This document shows positions 61,003 to 64,000 of a stretch of DNA of 64,000 nucleotides, piece by piece (positions within the stretch are counted from its first letter, which is position 1; the number at the start of each line of letters is the position of its first letter). Both the position numbers and the translations under genes were made by a program. This DNA comes from an uncultured Bacteroidota bacterium (GTDB taxonomy: Bacteria > Bacteroidota > Bacteroidia > Chitinophagales > Chitinophagaceae): positions 29,699-93,698 of the forward strand of contig CAIUZK010000040.1 of assembly GCA_903903635.1 (NCBI GenBank). The letters run 5' to 3'. The notes under the pieces are model-generated. The model was not told where the DNA came from. It saw only the letters and a list, made by a program, of their open reading frames with translations, and did not search any database.

Positions 61003-62367
61003 TCAGATTGCCTTACTGAACAATCTTTTCTCGTCGGGTGCTTTGTTTTTCTGAATGTATAGGTCGAATGCACTACAGATATTCCGGATGAAATTCTTGC
61101 CCAGATCTGTAATGGTAACACCATCAGCGCTGAGCATCAGTAATGCATCGGCTTCAAGCTTCTTTAATTCAGGAATGCTGTACGTGGTAATGGTTTCCAT
61201 ATCAACAGGCAGGAACTTGGTTGTGCCCCTGCAACTGATATCCAGAATGTACTTACCAAAGCGCACATCTTCATCGGTAAGGAAAAAGCCTTTTTCTACA
61301 GCCAGGTTGCCTTGCTTGATATGCTCGTAATAGTTGTGGATGGTCTTTGAATTCTGCGCAAAAGCCTTACCTGTACTGCTTATGCTCGATACACCCAGCC
61401 CTATTAGTATGTTTGTGGCCTGTGTAGTATATCCCATAAAATTGCGGTGCAGCTTGCCTGCCTGTGCTGCCTTATAAAGGTCGTCGGTTGGCAGTGCGAA
61501 ATGGTCCATACCCAGGTCTACATATCCGTTTTCAAGAAATAGTTCTTTACCGGTCTTGTATAGTTCCAATTTCAGGCCTGCGCTGGGTAGGTCATTTTCA
61601 TCAAATAAACGCTGTCCGCGGCTGGTCCATGGCACATGCGCATAACTATAAAAAGCTACCCTGTCCGGCCTTTGCGATATTACCTGGTTAATGGTTTTGG
61701 TCATGCCCTCTATGGTCTGCCTGGGCAGGCCATATATCAGGTCGTAATTGACCGATTGGTAGCCAATGCTCCGGGCAGTTTCGGTTGCCTGGCGCACATT
61801 GTCAAATGGCTGCAACCTGTTTATGATGCGCTGTACTTCTGGGTCATTATCCTGCACTCCGTAGCTTACCCTATGGAAACCAAGGTCGTAAAGCTTCTGC
61901 AGATGTGCCTTTGTGGTATTATTGGGGTGTCCTTCAAAACTGAATTCGTGGTCAGGATGTATAGTAGCTGTTTTGAAAATGCTGGTAAGCAGTTTGTCCA
62001 GGTTCTCGGGCGAGAAAAAGGTTGGAGTACCGCCGCCCAGGTGCAATTCCCTGATAATAGGTTTCTCAGTCATTAAGGCCACATACAGCCGCCATTCTTC
62101 CAGTATAGCATCCACGTACTCCATTTCCACGCCATGGTTGGTGGTTATTTTCTTATTGCAGCCGCAATAGGTACAAAGCGATTCACAAAATGGCAGGTGT
62201 ATATACAGGCTGATCCCCTTCTGCTGGTTACTTTCCAGAAAATCCCGCTGAAAAGCGCCTTCCCATTTCTTCACTTCTATATGTTCCTCCCAGGCGGGCA
62301 CAGTAGGGTAGCTGGTATACCGTGGAACCTGTACATTGTATTTCTGTAATAAATTAGCATCGAGCAT
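61003..62367 (-). CDS. hemN: Oxygen-independent coproporphyrinogen III oxidase
   Basis: A 454-residue radical SAM enzyme from ATG 62367 (MLDANLLQKY); an upstream in-frame TTG at 62385 is possible. The SAM/4Fe-4S motif C61-X3-C65-X2-C68 with the extra C70 (CESLCTYCGC) is typical of HemN, as are ELHLGGGTPTFFS and YDLIYGLPRQT. It converts coproporphyrinogen III to protoporphyrinogen IX without oxygen. FNR-type regulation is common for this gene and fits the two dyads upstream. Confidence 0.93.
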   Translation of the reverse strand: MLDANLLQKYNVQVPRYTSYPTVPAWEEHIEVKKWEGAFQRDFLESNQQKGISLYIHLPFCESLCTYCGCNKKITTNHGVEMEYVDAILEEWRLYVALMTEKPIIRELHLGGGTPTFFSPENLDKLLTSIFKTATIHPDHEFSFEGHPNNTTKAHLQKLYDLGFHRVSYGVQDNDPEVQRIINRLQPFDNVRQATETARSIGYQSVNYDLIYGLPRQTIEGMTKTINQVISQRPDRVAFYSYAHVPWTSRGQRLFDENDLPSAGLKLELYKTGKELFLENGYVDLGMDHFALPTDDLYKAAQAGKLHRNFMGYTTQATNILIGLGVSSISSTGKAFAQNSKTIHNYYEHIKQGNLAVEKGFFLTDEDVRFGKYILDISCRGTTKFLPVDMETITTYSIPELKKLEADALLMLSADGVTITDLGKNFIRNICSAFDLYIQKNKAPDEKRLFSKAI

Positions 62368-62412
62368 GGCAAATAATTTGGTCAAAGGTAGATGTGATGA
62401 TATCGATATATT

Positions 62413-62449
62413 ATGACTTTAATCACCTTGATTGTCTGATAGATGTCAC
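62413..62449. promoter_or_regulatory. Paired TGAY dyads before hemN, 23 bp apart
   Basis: ATGAC-TTTA-ATCAC at 62413-62426 and CTGAT-AGAT-GTCAC at 62436-62449. Each has one mismatch and the spacing is 23 instead of 22 bp. Confidence 0.5.
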
Positions 62450-62505
62450 TTTTTAAGTGCCGGAAAAGCAATGTGGTATTGATTTATTTAAAAGGATGAT
62501 CCTGG

Positions 62506-63051
62506 TCAGAAAATTGCGGTTGGCAGCCCATCCAGGCTTACCCGGTTTTTGTCCTTCATGTACTGTTGCAGGCCATCCTTACCCTTTTTTTCAGCCCATT
62601 TGTCGGCATGGTCCCTTTCGCCTTTATAATCATACAGGGGCACGCTGAATCCGCAGGATGTTTGCACCTTGCTGATATCGGCTACTATTATTTGCCGTGT
62701 AGCCATGTGTAGTTTGAAATGGGCAGCAAGTTCAGGCCATTCCTCATCTGCAGGCAGCACAGTCCTTCCCTTGCCATACAACCTGAGTATATTTGGCGCT
62801 CCATCAAAAGCGCAGAACATAAATGTGATCCGGCCATTCTCAAGTATATGTGCAGATGTTTCATTGCCACTGCCCACAACATCCATATATGCTACCCTGG
62901 ACTCCGACAGCACCCGAAAACTATCCATCCCCTTCGGCGAAAGGTTAATGTGCGTATCCTGCCCTAAGGGTGCGGTAGCAACGAAAAACATTTTTTGTTT
63001 TTCAACAAATTCCCTGTGGCTCTCCAGGATAGTATTGTGAAATTTGCCCAT
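62506..63051 (-). CDS. Pyridoxamine 5'-phosphate oxidase-family flavin protein
   Basis: A 181-residue protein with the split-barrel pattern of PPOX-type proteins: FFVATAPLGQDTHINLSPKG, ENGRITFMFCAFDGAPNILRLYGKG and a C-terminal ADKWAEKKG helix. These bind FMN or F420, and many act on pyridoxal, heme or unknown substrates. It is monocistronic and divergent from the next gene. The precise activity is unknown. Confidence 0.85.
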   Translation of the reverse strand: MGKFHNTILESHREFVEKQKMFFVATAPLGQDTHINLSPKGMDSFRVLSESRVAYMDVVGSGNETSAHILENGRITFMFCAFDGAPNILRLYGKGRTVLPADEEWPELAAHFKLHMATRQIIVADISKVQTSCGFSVPLYDYKGERDHADKWAEKKGKDGLQQYMKDKNRVSLDGLPTAIF

Positions 63052-63196
63052 AATGTTGAATTGATAAAAGCAATCAAAGGTATAATTTTAATGCTTCCTG
63101 ATTGAGCGAGGTTAAGACATTCCCCGTTATTCTTCCACAAAAGCAGGGGTAGGGTCCATTATCTCTGATTTTAAATAAAACACGTAATTTAGATCA

Positions 63197-63835
63197 ATGA
63201 ATGACACTAAAATGATATTGTTTATTGCTGTTCTGTCATTTGCGCCATTGTTCGCTTCTTCACAATTAAAATCACATCACCATTATAATTTACCTGAAAT
63301 AAAATGTTTAGATGTTAATCTTCCTATTGCCTTTTCCAAAATAGATTTTCATGTGCCTGCCAAAAAAATGCCCCAAGCAGTTACTGGAAAAATAGAAAAA
63401 CTAATTATCGAATTTTATCTGGAATACGGAGGGGGAGTGAATGAAGAATATACAAAAGCAAGTGACTGTTATTTTAATACACTAAAGGTTCCATTTCGAA
63501 ATACTGAACTGTATCTTCTGATACTTAAAACGCCTGTAAACAATTTTGTCCACGTAAAACTATTTGTTTATGACCCTGTGCTAAATGTCATTTCAAAAAA
63601 AGCAATAGACTATAACATTTGGGCTATGTATACCTTTTCAATGAATGATCTGATTGCCTCGAACCTCAGAAATGAATTTATTAAAAGTAACCCGGACATT
63701 TGCATAACAGGATCTGAACTGCGATTAAAGCGGTTGTGGCACAATGGTACATCTAATGCAGTTGAAGACATTCGTTACCAATTAAAAGGGGTTGAACTAA
63801 AACCAATCGCTCAGGCAATGCACTATAAAGACTAA
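63197..63835 (+). CDS. Secreted protein of unknown function
   Basis: A 212-residue protein with a signal peptide (MILFIAVLSFAPLFASSQ). The start ATG 63197 adds five residues before a second Met at 63212. The mature part is mixed alpha/beta with no motif I recognise. A run of aromatic residues (NTELYLLILKTPVNNFVHVK) suggests a compact beta domain. The final 165 bases of the window hold no visible gene. Confidence 0.65.
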   Translation: MNDTKMILFIAVLSFAPLFASSQLKSHHHYNLPEIKCLDVNLPIAFSKIDFHVPAKKMPQAVTGKIEKLIIEFYLEYGGGVNEEYTKASDCYFNTLKVPFRNTELYLLILKTPVNNFVHVKLFVYDPVLNVISKKAIDYNIWAMYTFSMNDLIASNLRNEFIKSNPDICITGSELRLKRLWHNGTSNAVEDIRYQLKGVELKPIAQAMHYKD

Positions 63836-64000
63836 TAAATCAAACTGCTTATCTGCTTTGAGTAAGTTGAGACAAATACAGTTCCAATTTTATGTTTGGC
63901 TTTATCATGGGATAATATTTCTGGCCAGTCAACTTATCTCCTGAATTAAAGCAATATATGGCCTTCGTAGAGCTATATTTTTTACGTCGAGTATTAAAAT

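Noticed and set aside
1..64000. tRNA, rRNA, CRISPR, integrase or transposase genes
   Set aside because: None could be recognised by eye on either strand; weak tRNA-like stems were not supported by a T-loop and acceptor match.

Overview
The window comes from an AT-rich Bacteroidota genome, most likely a Chitinophagales-type free-living bacterium. Three proteins carry type IX secretion C-terminal sorting domains, the cytochrome c maturation gene is a fused ccsBA, and many small c-type lipoproteins and outer-membrane beta-barrels are present. Assignment below phylum is inference. No tRNA, rRNA, CRISPR array or transposase was seen. Counting CXXCH and the looser CX3CH/CX4CH motifs, about 50 c-type heme sites are encoded in 15 proteins.

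Layout. 1-9058: end of an NHL-repeat protein, a dodecaheme cytochrome, two tetraheme cytochromes and a 1,582-residue secreted protein with 19 Ig-like repeats. 9692-13763: first quinol-dehydrogenase-like module (monoheme cytochrome, 78-residue Tat-type protein, 4Fe-4S protein, NrfD-type membrane protein, membrane-anchored Ig-like protein). 14089-15736: MarR and FNR-type regulators. 16524-25196: second module of the same kind, followed by an EB_dh-type heme lipoprotein, a CX4CH lipoprotein, a DUF5777-like barrel, and a cytochrome/porin/lipoprotein cassette. 26493-33195: NHL lipoprotein, pentaheme-OmpA fusion, 660-residue outer-membrane barrel and 15-heme cytochrome, which together look like a trans-outer-membrane electron conduit. 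33502-38583: a second FNR-type regulator, ccsBA and a TPR-like protein. 38619-44210: ordinary genes and two secreted T9SS cargo proteins. 44397-50705: pyruvate:ferredoxin oxidoreductase and a second copy of the cytochrome/porin/lipoprotein cassette. 50825-63835: proline dehydrogenase, nos-type cytochrome, MITE-like repeats, an Rrf2 regulator with a decayed hemerythrin gene, NorC and an unusual NorB-like protein, an uncharacterised 610-residue protein, thioesterase, QueD, HemN and other single genes.

How it fits together. Quinol electrons could leave through the two FeS/NrfD modules, which have no molybdopterin catalytic subunit here. They would pass to small periplasmic monoheme cytochromes, then to multiheme cytochromes and out through the outer-membrane barrels, or to NO through NorC/NorB. 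CcsBA would supply heme attachment and HemN anaerobic heme.

The strongest unexplained signal is regulatory. At least twelve intergenic regions carry two 14-bp dyads (5+4+5) whose start points are exactly 22 bp apart. The common dyad is (A/C)TGAY-N4-RTCAT. In four regions on the left side the upstream dyad is TTGCG-N4-CGCAA instead. The sites precede the cytochromes, both FNR-type regulators, the MarR gene, the conduit operon, nifJ, the porin cassette, the Rrf2/hemerythrin locus, the 610-residue protein and (at 23 bp) hemN, so they define a candidate anaerobic/NO regulon. Both FNR-type proteins keep the four cysteines expected for an oxygen-sensing 4Fe-4S cluster.
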